Assembly (NCBI GenBank): GCA_012840075.1
Contig: DUMC01000151.1
Location: forward strand, 1 to 64,000
Direction: 5' to 3'
Source: Clostridiaceae bacterium
Lineage (GTDB): Bacteria; Bacillota; Clostridia; Acetivibrionales; DUMC01
DNA: 64,000 nucleotides
Position 1 is the first letter of the stretch, and the number at the start of each line of letters is the position of its first letter. The notes under the pieces were generated by a model, which was not told the DNA's origin, searched no databases, and saw nothing but the letters and a program-made list of their open reading frames with translations. Of this stretch, positions 28,499-37,423 are shown piece after piece. A program made the position numbers and the translations under genes.

Positions 28499-29242
28499 AT
28501 GTTGGTTCCTGCCAGCAAAGTGAGAAATAATTTTAGCAAATACTTAAAACAAGTTTCGGGAGAAAACAAGGAAATAATTATCACAAAAAACAATGTAAAA
28601 GTGGCAAGGTTGGTGCCTTATATAACTGACCTCGACAAGTATTTTACTATACGTGAAAATGCCGTTGACTATAATTATAACCACAGAAAGGTTTCATACG
28701 AAGAATTCATGGAAATTTACGAAAACAGCAATGCCAGGATGGAATACATAAACGGAGAGATATTTCTTTTAAGTTCTCCAAGTGTTTTTCATCAGGCAGT
28801 ACTAGGAGATTTGTACACAATTTTTAAGGAGTATTTTAAAAAGGGGAAGTGCAGAGTTTTTACGGCACCATTTGACGTACATTTCAGGAAAACGGATATA
28901 GATGTTCCTGATGTAATGCAGCCTGATTTACTTGTAATATGTGACATTAAGAATAATATTAATGAAAAAGGCAAGTATATGGGAACACCTACGTTGACAC
29001 TTGAAATAGTATCTCCCAACACAAAAAGAAAGGACATGGTTTTAAAACTTAATACCTACATGAGGTCCGGAGTAGCCGAATATTGGATTGTGGAACCGGA
29101 GAACCGAAGAATTACAATATATAATTTTATTAATTATGAAATTGATAAGAACGAGGTTTATAAAGCGGGAGAAATAGCCAAATCCATAATCTTTGAAAGA
29201 CTTGAAATTGATGTTGGTTATTTATTTGAACAAGGATTTTAA
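28499..29242 (+). CDS. Phd/YefM antitoxin-like domain fused to Uma2 nuclease-fold domain
   Basis: A 247-residue two-domain protein. Residues 1-45 (LVPASKVRNNFSKYLKQVSG, then IIITKNNVKVARLVP) match the dimerising, DNA-binding N terminus of Phd/YefM antitoxins. Residues ~60-247 match the Uma2 (DUF820) family with a PD-(D/E)XK nuclease-like core: YEEFMEI, MEYINGEI, PSVFHQAVLG, the candidate metal-binding aspartate in QPDLLV, the E-x-V-S-P motif in TLEIVSPNTKRKD, and GVAEYWIV. Nuclease activity of Uma2 proteins is inferred from the fold and is not established. GGGAGG precedes ATG 28499. The gene has its own promoter, a palindrome in the leader and a terminator upstream, so it looks like a self-contained unit. 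No separate toxin is adjacent. Confidence 0.88.
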   Translation: MLVPASKVRNNFSKYLKQVSGENKEIIITKNNVKVARLVPYITDLDKYFTIRENAVDYNYNHRKVSYEEFMEIYENSNARMEYINGEIFLLSSPSVFHQAVLGDLYTIFKEYFKKGKCRVFTAPFDVHFRKTDIDVPDVMQPDLLVICDIKNNINEKGKYMGTPTLTLEIVSPNTKRKDMVLKLNTYMRSGVAEYWIVEPENRRITIYNFINYEIDKNEVYKAGEIAKSIIFERLEIDVGYLFEQGF

Positions 29243-29526
29243 GCGTTTTATTATATATTTGTCAACCCGGTTAACATCAAGGTTTAGAATATCAAATCTT
29301 TTGACAACTGTCATACCTTTGTAGTATACTTAATTATATACAATAGAAATACAATAGTATATTTACAATAGCTTAATCCAAAACAACATAACTAAAATTG
29401 TACAGGGATTCAGCAGAGTTTCAGGATAGCTGAAGTTGATATGGTTACCAAATATTACGACATATTTTTATCAAACACAATTAAAGGTGAGGGTATATTT
29501 TGTTGAACTTTTCGGGGGAGTTTATA

Positions 29527-30006
29527 ATGTTTAACATAGGGGACAAGATTGTTTATCCAATGCACGGAGCAGGTGTAATCGAGTCCATTGAGGAAAAAGA
29601 GATATTGGGACACAAACAAAACTATTATATCGTGAGGATTCCCATAGGAGATATGAAAGTAATGATACCTATAGAAAGCGTTGATGAGATCGGCATAAGG
29701 GAAATCATTGATGAAGAACAAGCAGATGAGGTCCTTAACGCACTTAAGCAGAAAACCACCTATGAAACGGGAAACTGGAACAAAAGGTACAGGGAGAATA
29801 TGTTAAAAATTAAAAGCGGGAATATTTTTGAAGTGGCTGAGGTAGTTAAAAGCTTAATGCTGAGAGACAAGGAAAAAGGACTTTCAACCGGAGAGAAAAA
29901 GATGCTAAATAGTGCCAGGCAGATACTAATAAGTGAGTTGGTTTTGGTAAAAAATAAAACACCGGAGGAAATAGAAAATATTATTGAAAGCAACATAGGA
30001 CTTTAA
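29527..30006 (+). CDS. CarD/CdnL-family transcription regulator
   Basis: A 159-residue protein of the CarD family, which binds the RNA polymerase beta subunit and stabilises open promoter complexes, especially at rRNA promoters. The N-terminal Tudor-like RNAP-interaction domain is clear (FNIGDKIVYPMHGAGVIESI, YYIVRIPIGDMKVMIPI), followed by the helical DNA-binding domain (NWNKRYRENMLKIKSGN, LSTGEKKMLNSARQILISEL). ATG 29527 follows GGGGGAG; an upstream TTG at 29500 is less likely. It precedes the PIN-TRAM and ispD genes on the same strand, the order seen in many clostridia and bacilli. Confidence 0.95.
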   Translation: MFNIGDKIVYPMHGAGVIESIEEKEILGHKQNYYIVRIPIGDMKVMIPIESVDEIGIREIIDEEQADEVLNALKQKTTYETGNWNKRYRENMLKIKSGNIFEVAEVVKSLMLRDKEKGLSTGEKKMLNSARQILISELVLVKNKTPEEIENIIESNIGL

Positions 30007-30091
30007 TTCGATGGCATAAAATACGTAGCTCGTATGTAGTTAAAATGTGGAAGTAAAGATTAAGTTAAATTGTTAAATAGGTGAGTTAAAT

Positions 30092-31144
30092 ATGGTTGTA
30101 AACAATGTGATTAAACTTTCCTTCACTGCTTTTGGAGCTATTACCGGATATAATGTAACAAGAGCAATTTTTTCAATTTATCAATTGGATATTCAGCCTG
30201 ATCTTAAAACAGCAATATATATGGCGGCAATAATATTGGCATCGACTATTTTCTACTTTATTGGTATAAAGACAATGAATTCTTTGGCAAATTTCTTTGA
30301 CAAGCTTGAAAAAACCATACAAGCCATGACTTTATACGAAATTTTCATGAGTTCGGTGGGGCTTGTATTAGGTCTTATAATAGCCAATCTTATTGCAATA
30401 CCCATCAATAAACTTAATATTGTCGGGGTTCCGCTATCTATTGCCATTAATATTCTATTTGGTTCACTAGGAGTAGCAATTGCTTCATTGAAGAAAAATG
30501 AGCCTTTTCCGGATTTCAAAAAGAGACACAGTGATCATAAAAAAGTAGTTGACACAAGTGTGATAATCGACGGAAGAATTGTTGACATATGGCGTGCAGG
30601 TTTCTTGGAAGGAGAATTAATAGTACCTTCTTTTGTACTTAAAGAATTGCAGCATATTGCAGATTCTTCCGATCAATTAAAAAGAAATCGCGGAAGAAGG
30701 GGTTTGGATGTACTTAATATTCTTCAAAAGGAGCTCAATTGTCCTGTGAAAATAGAAAATGTGGAGCTCTCTGAAGGCGCAGAAGTAGACATGGAGCTTT
30801 TAAAACTGGCCAAAAAGTTAGGGGCAAAAGTACTTACAATAGATTATAATCTAAACAAAGTAGCATCTGTGCATGGTGTTGATGTATTAAACATAAATGA
30901 GTTGTCTAATGCCGTGAAACCCATTGCCTTACCCGGAGAAGAAATGGTGGTTCAGGTAATAAAAGACGGTAAAGAAAACGGACAGGGAATAGGTTATCTT
31001 GAAGACGGAACCATGATTGTAGTTGATGGTGGAAAACGCTACATAGGAGAAAGAATAAATGTATTAGTAACAAGCGTTTTACAAACTGCTGCTGGACGTA
31101 TGATTTTTGCCAAACCAAAATATACGGTTGAAAGGATAGTTTGA
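30092..31144 (+). CDS. PIN-TRAM domain membrane protein (YacL family)
   Basis: A 350-residue protein with about four membrane helices in the first 140 residues, a cytoplasmic PIN ribonuclease-like domain (VVDTSVIIDGRIVDIW with the acidic D residues, LTIDYNLNKVA), and a C-terminal TRAM domain (MVVQVIKDGKENGQGIGYLE, VTSVLQTAAGRMIFA) that may bind RNA. This is the YacL architecture of Firmicutes, always found next to ispD or carD. The substrate RNA is unknown. AGGTGA precedes ATG 30092. It runs straight into ispD with a 3-base gap. Confidence 0.93.
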   Translation: MVVNNVIKLSFTAFGAITGYNVTRAIFSIYQLDIQPDLKTAIYMAAIILASTIFYFIGIKTMNSLANFFDKLEKTIQAMTLYEIFMSSVGLVLGLIIANLIAIPINKLNIVGVPLSIAINILFGSLGVAIASLKKNEPFPDFKKRHSDHKKVVDTSVIIDGRIVDIWRAGFLEGELIVPSFVLKELQHIADSSDQLKRNRGRRGLDVLNILQKELNCPVKIENVELSEGAEVDMELLKLAKKLGAKVLTIDYNLNKVASVHGVDVLNINELSNAVKPIALPGEEMVVQVIKDGKENGQGIGYLEDGTMIVVDGGKRYIGERINVLVTSVLQTAAGRMIFAKPKYTVERIV

Positions 31145-31147
31145 AAA

Positions 31148-31879
31148 GTGAAAAAACGTGAAGAAATATTTGTCAGTGTGATTATAGCAGCAGCAGGAAG
31201 AGGAACCCGTATGAACTCCGGCATTAACAAGCAATACATTGATATTTGCGGAGTACCGGTGCTTGCAAGGACGATTGGGATATTTCAAGAATGTAAAACG
31301 GTTAATGAAATAATTGTAGTTGTAAATAGAGATGACATAATATATTGCAAAAAGAATATAGTTGATGAATATAAGTTTACAAAAGTATCTCAAATAATTG
31401 CAGGTGGAGACAGCAGGCAAAAGTCTGTATTAAATGGGTTGAATGCCGTTAATTCGAATACTGAAATTGTTTTAATACATGACGGTGCAAGGCCTTTTGT
31501 AAAACAGGAGATCATAATTGAAAGCATTGATGCGGCAAAGAAATTTGGGGCAGCTTGTGTTGCAGTGCCTGTAAAAGATACTGTTAAAAGAGCGGTAGTA
31601 AAAGACGGACAAAATTTTGTTGTTGAAACCATTCCAAGAGAAACACTCTGGTTGATTCAAACTCCTCAAGCATTTCGTTATTCTTTGATAAAACAAGCCC
31701 ACAAGAAGGCATCCGAAGAAGGATTTGAAGGAACGGACGATAGTATTCTGGTAGAGAGATTAGGGCTTCCGGTGAAAATTGTCATGGGAAGTTATGATAA
31801 TATAAAAATTACAACCTGGGAAGATTTGGTCATAGGAGAAGCCATATTGACCAAATCTGAGTTAAGTTTAAAGGGTTGA
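31148..31879 (+). CDS. ispD: 2-C-methyl-D-erythritol 4-phosphate cytidylyltransferase IspD
   Basis: Third enzyme of the MEP isoprenoid pathway, coupling CTP with methylerythritol phosphate. The CTP-binding loop IIAAAGRGTRMNSGINKQYI is near residue 12, IHDGARPFV near residue 113, and TPQAFRY, TDDSILVERLG follow as in the family. 243 residues, normal length. It starts with GTG four bases after the PIN-TRAM stop, so it is co-translated in an operon with carD and the PIN-TRAM gene. It converges with ispF, which is on the opposite strand; usually the two are adjacent in the same direction or fused. Confidence 0.95.
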   Translation: MKKREEIFVSVIIAAAGRGTRMNSGINKQYIDICGVPVLARTIGIFQECKTVNEIIVVVNRDDIIYCKKNIVDEYKFTKVSQIIAGGDSRQKSVLNGLNAVNSNTEIVLIHDGARPFVKQEIIIESIDAAKKFGAACVAVPVKDTVKRAVVKDGQNFVVETIPRETLWLIQTPQAFRYSLIKQAHKKASEEGFEGTDDSILVERLGLPVKIVMGSYDNIKITTWEDLVIGEAILTKSELSLKG

Positions 31880-31887
31880 GCTAAGTG

Positions 31888-32361
31888 TCACGGACTGACG
31901 GTGATGCAGCTAAATACTTGAATACCCAAACCTTTTCCGAAATCGGTAAGACCTTCTCCTGATGTTGCGGTTATCCCAATACAATTTTCCGGGATGTTCA
32001 ACAGCTTAGAAAGATTTTTTCGAATTTCCGGTATCTTCGGAGATATTTTTGGAGTTTTGCATTCGATTGAAATTGAAAGATGGATGATTTTGCTGTCACC
32101 TAAGTATTTCATGGCTTCTTTGACATAATAAGAGCTGTCTTTTATATTTTCTTCAAAACACATTCTGTCGCTAATTTCACCAAGAATGTTAACACAAGTA
32201 ACTCCTGAGATGGCGTTAGTAATGGAATGAAGTATTACATCGGCATCACTGTTGCCTTTTAAAGGAGGGTGCCCTTCGAAAACTACTCCTCCCAGTATCA
32301 GTTTCTTTTCTTTGTCTTCAAAATCAAATCTATGACTATCCTGCCCGATTCCAACTCTCAT
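31888..32361 (-). CDS. ispF: Divergent IspF-like (MECDP synthase family) protein
   Basis: A 157-residue protein over the full length of 2-C-methyl-D-erythritol 2,4-cyclodiphosphate synthase. The zinc ligands are kept: D and H in GIGQDSHRF and H in DADVILHSITNAI. However, the aspartate normally following that histidine (HALTDAL) is Asn, and the usual G-D-I-G-x-x-F-P-D-T-D segment reads GEISDRMCFEENIKDS, losing the diphosphate/ME-binding signature. ATTTEKLGFTG is replaced by ATSGEGLTDFG. It may be a functional variant or an IspF-like protein of other role. AAAGGA precedes the start on the minus strand. It faces ispD with an 8-base gap between stops, too short for a separate terminator. Confidence 0.82.
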   Translation of the reverse strand: MRVGIGQDSHRFDFEDKEKKLILGGVVFEGHPPLKGNSDADVILHSITNAISGVTCVNILGEISDRMCFEENIKDSSYYVKEAMKYLGDSKIIHLSISIECKTPKISPKIPEIRKNLSKLLNIPENCIGITATSGEGLTDFGKGLGIQVFSCITVSP

Positions 32362-32566
32362 AAAAACATCCTTTCTTGATTAAAATAATTCTCTCTTGGT
32401 GAGTATAATTAATAATTCTTTTTATAAAAACATTATCATTAAAATGTATTGGTATCAAGGCGTAATATTACCTGAACGCATCAATATAGCATTGCAGTGT
32501 TGACTTAACTCTTTACGTAATGTATAGTTTTGTAAAGTATAGATGGAAGGGTGGGGTAGGATTTTC

Positions 32567-34312
32567 ATGAAAGTATCGCAAATGTTTATGCCAACTTTAC
32601 GCGAAATACCTGCCGAAGCTGAGATAATCAGCCACCAGCTCATGTTGAGAGCAGGTTTGATAAGGAAAATTGCGTCCGGGATATATGCTTTTTTACCGTT
32701 AGGATATAGGGTTTTCAGAAAAATTGAAGGGATAATAAGAGAGGAAATGGAAAAGTCCGGAGCGCAGGAATTAATGATGTCTTGCTTGCTGCCTGCTGAG
32801 TATTTTCAAGCTTCAGGCAGGTGGGAAGTCTTCGGACCGGAAATGTTCAGGTTAAAAGATAGGAATAATCGAGATTTTTGCCTTGGACCTACTCATGAAG
32901 AAATTTTTACACAGATAGTAAAAAATGAGATTAAATCATACAGAGACTTACCTTTAATTCTTTATCAGATTCAGACGAAATTCAGGGATGAGATCAGACC
33001 TAGATTTGGACTAATAAGAGGAAAAGAATTTGTAATGAAGGATGCTTACAGCTTTGATAGAGATTATGAAGGTTTAGAAATTTCTTACAGGAAAATGCAT
33101 GAAGCTTACTGCAGGATATTTGACCGTTGCGGTCTAGACTACATAGCAGTCGAAGCAGATTCAGGTGCAATGGGTGGTTCGGGTTCGGAAGAATTTATGG
33201 TGAAGTCTGAAGTAGGTGAAGAAATCATTGTATATTGTGATAAATGCAGCTATGCTGCAAATGAAGAAAAAGCGGAGTGTGTGCCCGAAGATTTAGGTGA
33301 AGATATTGCTGATTGCCGACAAGATGGCTATAACAGGTGCTGTGAAGAATTGCCCGTTCAAAAGAAAGCTACTCCCGGTGTAAGAACAATCGAAGAGCTA
33401 GTTAAGTTTTTCGGCTGTTCACCAAAAGAGTTTGCAAAGACTTTGATTTATAAAGCAGATGATAGATATGTAGCTGCGATGGTGAGAGGTGACAGGGAAC
33501 TGAATGAAACAAAACTTAAGAACTACCTAGGTTGTATTGCACTTGAAATGGCTGATGCCGAAACCGTTAAGAAGATTACAAATGCTGACGTTGGTTTTGC
33601 AGGTCCTGTTGGATTGGATATAGATATAATCATTGATCTTGAAGTGGGAAATATGAAAAACTTCATAGTTGGAGCCAATGAAACAGGATATCACTTGATA
33701 AATGTTAATGTAATGAGAGATTTTAAACCTACTGCAATAACCGATATAAGAAATATTGCTCAGGGGGATAAATGCCCGAAGTGCGGTGAACCTGTAAACA
33801 TATGCCATGGCATTGAAGTAGGACATATTTTCAAACTTGGTACAAAATACAGTGAAGTCTTAAACTGTGTATACTTGGACGAAAACGGAAAGGAACAGGC
33901 CATGGTTATGGGTAGTTATGGCATTGGATTGGGCAGAACGATGGCTGCTATTATTGAGCAAAATTATGATGAAAACGGAATCATATGGCCTATTTCAGTT
34001 GCTCCTTATCATGTAATCATCGTACCGGTAAACCAAACCGATGAAAATCAGGTAACAACGGCCAATGCTTTATACAGTATATTATTGGATAATGGAATTG
34101 AAGTTTTGATGGATGACAGAGATGAAAGACCCGGTGTAAAATTCAAAGATGCCGACCTGATCGGAATACCGATTAGAATAACCGTGGGGCGCAAGGCAAA
34201 AGACGGTGTGGTGGAATTTAAACTTAGAAAATCCGGGGAAATAAAGGAAATAAAAGTTGAAGATGTACTGAAAGAAGTTAGAAAAACTATTGAAGATCAA
34301 TTAAATAAATAA
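32567..34312 (+). CDS. proS: Prolyl-tRNA synthetase
   Basis: Class II aminoacyl-tRNA synthetase charging tRNA-Pro, 581 residues, bacterial type with the editing insertion. It begins [20 protein letters not shown] as in homologues; motif 1 ([20 protein letters not shown]), motif 2 ([21 protein letters not shown]), the INS editing domain (residues ~230-400), motif 3 ([18 protein letters not shown]) and the anticodon-binding domain ([30 protein letters not shown]) are all visible. A frame start at 32543 would add eight residues and is less likely. No T-box leader is recognisable in the 180-base gap from ispF. A long hairpin follows. Confidence 0.97.
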   Translation: MKVSQMFMPTLREIPAEAEIISHQLMLRAGLIRKIASGIYAFLPLGYRVFRKIEGIIREEMEKSGAQELMMSCLLPAEYFQASGRWEVFGPEMFRLKDRNNRDFCLGPTHEEIFTQIVKNEIKSYRDLPLILYQIQTKFRDEIRPRFGLIRGKEFVMKDAYSFDRDYEGLEISYRKMHEAYCRIFDRCGLDYIAVEADSGAMGGSGSEEFMVKSEVGEEIIVYCDKCSYAANEEKAECVPEDLGEDIADCRQDGYNRCCEELPVQKKATPGVRTIEELVKFFGCSPKEFAKTLIYKADDRYVAAMVRGDRELNETKLKNYLGCIALEMADAETVKKITNADVGFAGPVGLDIDIIIDLEVGNMKNFIVGANETGYHLINVNVMRDFKPTAITDIRNIAQGDKCPKCGEPVNICHGIEVGHIFKLGTKYSEVLNCVYLDENGKEQAMVMGSYGIGLGRTMAAIIEQNYDENGIIWPISVAPYHVIIVPVNQTDENQVTTANALYSILLDNGIEVLMDDRDERPGVKFKDADLIGIPIRITVGRKAKDGVVEFKLRKSGEIKEIKVEDVLKEVRKTIEDQLNK

Positions 34313-34348
34313 GGCAAGGGAAAGTAATAGAGGTCAAGTTTGGGCAAG

Positions 34349-34409
34349 ATGGGGTCAGGTTTGAATAATTCACTTAAAAAATAAGTGTATTATTCAAGCC
34401 TGACCCCAT
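34349..34409. terminator. GGGGTCAGG long hairpin after proS
   Basis: Arms 34349-34375 and 34382-34409 pair almost perfectly over about 27 bases (ATGGGGTCAGGTTTGAATAA and complement, one G-T pair). The sequence GGGGTCAGG..TTGAATAAT resembles dispersed repeat hairpins known from other genomes and probably also terminates proS. Confidence 0.7.
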
Positions 34410-34487
34410 TATAATTCGAAAAAAAATGTCAATAATATTATTATGATTTGAATATGCAATATTAAACAGTAATTTTGGAGGGATTAT

Positions 34488-35342
34488 ATGAAGAAAAGAA
34501 TTGCACTGGTAGTTGTATTGGCTATAGCTGTTTCGATAGCTTTTAGTTTCGTTCCGGAAAGCACGACGACTGCAGAAGCTTCGCCTGAATATACAGTGTT
34601 AGGGTACCTGGATGCAAAAGTTACAGCTAACTACTTAAATGTCAGAACTGGACCTTCAACAAATTACAGGATAATAACCGTTCTAAGGAAAGGTCAAAAT
34701 GTAAAAGTTTTTGGCAAGTTGGGTGATTGGTATACTATATACGAACCTGCCACTGGCTGTGTAGGAGTTGTCAGCGTTAAGTATCTTGATGTCGCTTGGC
34801 CGCAACCACAACCTAAACCGGAACCCCAACCTGAACCTGAAAAGCCTGAACCTGAAAAGCAACCTGAGCAGCAACCGCAACCTAAGCCGGAACCTGAACC
34901 GCAACCGGAACCTGAACCACAGCCTGAACCCGTTCCTGAAGAACCTGAAGAAGTCACTATAAGCCCTGAAGTTCAAACACTTCTTGACCTAGTAAACAAA
35001 GCAAGAGCAGATGCCGGAGCAGGACCGCTTAAGATTGATCCTGAACTACAAAAAATAGCGGTATTAAAAGCAAAGGATTTAGTTGAGAACAACTACTTCT
35101 CACATGAGTCACCCACATATGGTTCACCTTTCGATATGATGAGGCAATTCGATATAAACTTTAGAACAGCAGGGGAAAACATAGCAGGAAATAGAACTGT
35201 GGAAGGTGCATTTAAAGCTTGGATGAATTCAGAAGGACATAGAAAGAATATATTAAATCCAGGATTTAATTATACAGGTATCGGTATAGTTGACAGTCCT
35301 AAGTACGGTAAGATATTAGTGCAAATGTTTATAGGACGATAA
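34488..35342 (+). CDS. Secreted SH3b-CAP (SCP/YkwD) domain protein
   Basis: An exported protein of 284 residues: signal peptide (residues 1-32, cleavage near AEAS), an SH3b wall-binding domain (KVTANYLNVRTGPSTNYRII to VGVVSVKYLDV), a Pro/Glu/Gln repeat linker of about 50 residues (PQPKPEPQPEP type), and a C-terminal CAP/SCP domain (LLDLVNKARADAG, YFSHESPTYGSPFDMM, AGENIAGNRTVEGAF, MNSEGHRKNILNP). The histidines and glutamates of the CAP site are present. YkwD-like proteins are common around spore and wall genes; enzymatic role unknown. GGAGGG precedes ATG 34488. A terminator follows, so it is monocistronic. Confidence 0.92.
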   Translation: MKKRIALVVVLAIAVSIAFSFVPESTTTAEASPEYTVLGYLDAKVTANYLNVRTGPSTNYRIITVLRKGQNVKVFGKLGDWYTIYEPATGCVGVVSVKYLDVAWPQPQPKPEPQPEPEKPEPEKQPEQQPQPKPEPEPQPEPEPQPEPVPEEPEEVTISPEVQTLLDLVNKARADAGAGPLKIDPELQKIAVLKAKDLVENNYFSHESPTYGSPFDMMRQFDINFRTAGENIAGNRTVEGAFKAWMNSEGHRKNILNPGFNYTGIGIVDSPKYGKILVQMFIGR

Positions 35343-35369
35343 GAGGCGAAGAGAATTAAGTATGAAGGA

Positions 35370-35397
35370 GGCAGTCCCTGATAAAACGGGGACTGCC
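35370..35397 (+). terminator. Terminator of CAP protein gene
   Basis: Stem GGCAGTCCC / GGGACTGCC (35370-35378, 35389-35397), 30 bases after the stop. The following TTC and A-rich sequence give only a weak T tract. Confidence 0.7.
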
Positions 35398-35458
35398 TTC
35401 AAAAACTAAAAAGCATGCAATAAAATATCAAAGGCTGAAAAAGCTAATAAATGAGCAT

Positions 35459-36517
35459 TTACCATGGAGGATCCACCACAAATATTTTTCCTTTCAAATA
35501 ATTAAGCATATTTTCTTCTCTAAAATCAAAAATAATCTTGTAAGCCCACAATGCTTGTTTTTTGACACCTAATTTTCTATTTAAAGAATTGATTCCATAC
35601 TTGCCGTCACCAACAATAGGATGACCGATAAATGCAAGATGCGCCCTTATTTGGTGAGTTCGTCCCGTAACAAGTTCTACCTCCAGTTTGCTAATATCAT
35701 TTTCATAAGACAATACCTTATATTTTGTAATTATTTCAACAGTACCCGGTTTTTTGACATTATGTATGTAAACCCTACCCTGCTTGCTGTCCTTTTCCAA
35801 AAAAGCTCTTAGAACACCGGAGGATTTCTCCGGTTTGCCAACAACCAAGCATTGGTAAAACTTTCTGATTTTCCTGTGTTTTATATTATCTAAAATAATT
35901 TCATGACTCTTCCGATTCTTTGCGATTATCACAAGGCCTCCTGTATTCCTGTCAAGCCTGTGGCAGAGAGAAGGCGAGAAAGATGAGATGTTTGACGAAT
36001 CATACTCGCCTTTGCTTTCTAGATAATTTTTTACAAGATCGATTAAAGTAGGCTCATTTAAATCTTGACTTTCTGCTTTTTCCGTGTCAGGATGAACTGC
36101 TATACCCTGTTGCTTGTTTACAATTAAAATGTTTTTGTCTTCGTATACTATCGAAAAGCCTAAAGTTTTACTTGCAACAGAGTCTATATAACCAACCGCA
36201 TTACTGCCGGTTCCAATTGCATTATTATCCGTTTCATAATCCATACTGGTGTTTCCGGTTTTTTTAATGTCATTACCGGTGTTGATATTTGCCGGATTTA
36301 AAGGTATTCCGTATAAAATGTTATCGGAAATATAAACATCTATAACATCACCGGGTGATACGATGTAATCTTTCGGAACCCTTTTTCCGTTAACTTTAAT
36401 ATCTTTTTTTCTAAAAGCCTTGTGCAGCGCACTTTCAGGCATATTCCTAAAATGCTCTCTCAGGAAATACCATATTTTTTTATTCTTACTTTCTGCATCA
36501 ACAATTATGGTTCTCAT
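35459..36517 (-). CDS. RluC/RluD-family pseudouridine synthase
   Basis: Isomerises uridine to pseudouridine in 23S rRNA or another RNA. It has an N-terminal S4-like RNA-binding domain (LREHFRNMPESALHKAFRKK, VNGKRVPKDYIVSPGDVIDV), the catalytic block HRLDRNTGGL with the essential aspartate, the motif ELVTGRTHQIRAHLAFIGHP, and GDGKYG. Between the S4 domain and the catalytic core is an insert of about 40 residues rich in Asn, Gly and Thr (NTGNDIKKTGNTSMDYETDN onward). 352 residues, longer than most. ATG 36517 follows GGAG on the minus strand. The exact target position cannot be told from sequence. Confidence 0.92.
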   Translation of the reverse strand: MRTIIVDAESKNKKIWYFLREHFRNMPESALHKAFRKKDIKVNGKRVPKDYIVSPGDVIDVYISDNILYGIPLNPANINTGNDIKKTGNTSMDYETDNNAIGTGSNAVGYIDSVASKTLGFSIVYEDKNILIVNKQQGIAVHPDTEKAESQDLNEPTLIDLVKNYLESKGEYDSSNISSFSPSLCHRLDRNTGGLVIIAKNRKSHEIILDNIKHRKIRKFYQCLVVGKPEKSSGVLRAFLEKDSKQGRVYIHNVKKPGTVEIITKYKVLSYENDISKLEVELVTGRTHQIRAHLAFIGHPIVGDGKYGINSLNRKLGVKKQALWAYKIIFDFREENMLNYLKGKIFVVDPPW

Positions 36518-36810
36518 ACTCAAGCTCCAATCTTAATCTTTGAACTTCAATATTAAATTTCAATATTAAATTCAAATATTAAATTCAAATAAACTCTGAC
36601 TTTTAGGACTCAATATTAAGCATTAATATTATGGACTGCATAATCTAATTGCATAACCTAATATTCATAAATCATTATATCCTGTATAAACCGGAATTCA
36701 AGGTGAAAATTTTTATGATGCCGTTATATAAAAACAATGAATAGTTATTTTCTTTTTGGATATGATATTAATACCATTAACACTAAAATTGAAAGAAGGT
36801 GTATTAATCA

Positions 36811-36927
36811 ATGGGTGATAAGAAAAAGAAAAAAAACAAAATGAAAATCAAGCCGAAAACAAATGATGATCAATTAGGTGAAAATGCTAACGAAAATTTT
36901 GAAGATGAGTATGACAACAAATATTGA
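36811..36927 (+). CDS. Small Lys-rich hypothetical protein
   Basis: A 38-codon frame, MGDKKKKKNKMKIKPKTNDD onward, ending in an acidic Asn/Glu/Asp-rich tail. It has a good ribosome binding site (AGAAGGTG, about 10 bases before ATG 36811) and is followed by a strong hairpin at 37117. No family recognised. The polarised charge (basic start, acidic end) is like small spore or nucleic-acid-binding proteins, but this is only an impression. Confidence 0.45.
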   Translation: MGDKKKKKNKMKIKPKTNDDQLGENANENFEDEYDNKY

Positions 36928-37116
36928 CGGAAAGCTCGGCAATAGGTAAATAACTTCGAAATATATAAGCAAAGAATTTAGTAATAAGTAAATAATTTGA
37001 CAATAGCTAAACACAAAATAATCGTTAATAAAGTAAACCAAAAAACAGTAGTAATTAATAAATCAATAAATCGGTCATAAATAAAGCAAAAATAAAAAGA
37101 ATATCATCACTACTGG

Positions 37117-37177
37117 AAAAATAACCGCATTGAAATCAACATTAAAGTTATATGTTGATGAAATGTGGTTATTTTTT
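37117..37177. terminator. Long two-part hairpin terminator
   Basis: AAAAATAACC-G-CATT and ATCAACAT pair with ATGTTGAT and AATG-T-GGTTATTTTTT, giving a stem of about 25 bases with T runs at one end and A runs at the other. It could act in both directions. The surrounding gap (36928-37423) is AT-rich with no further gene. Confidence 0.75.
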
Positions 37178-37423
37178 CTTATAATCGAATAATTGAAATG
37201 CATACACTGTAAAATAATTGCACTTTCTTAAAAATTTAAGCTTTTATCTTAGCCACAAAAAATGTATAATAATTGTAAAATAATTGTTTTTTAATTAAAA
37301 TAGCTGTTTTTTAATGTTATAATGTTATAATGTATAGTATGTAAACTCACAGCATACATAGGATGCAGGAATTATACGGATGCCGAAGTTATACGCTACA
37401 AAAAGGAGTGAAATTGGATTAAA

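Noticed and set aside
32400-32566. Possible T-box leader before proS (AAGGGTGG-like sequence)
   Set aside because: The sequence reads GAAGGGTGGGG directly at the start codon, without the specifier stem, the terminator or room for the T-box structure.
34683-34976. Antisense frames over the P-E-Q linker of the CAP protein
   Set aside because: Shadow frames of a low-complexity repeat.
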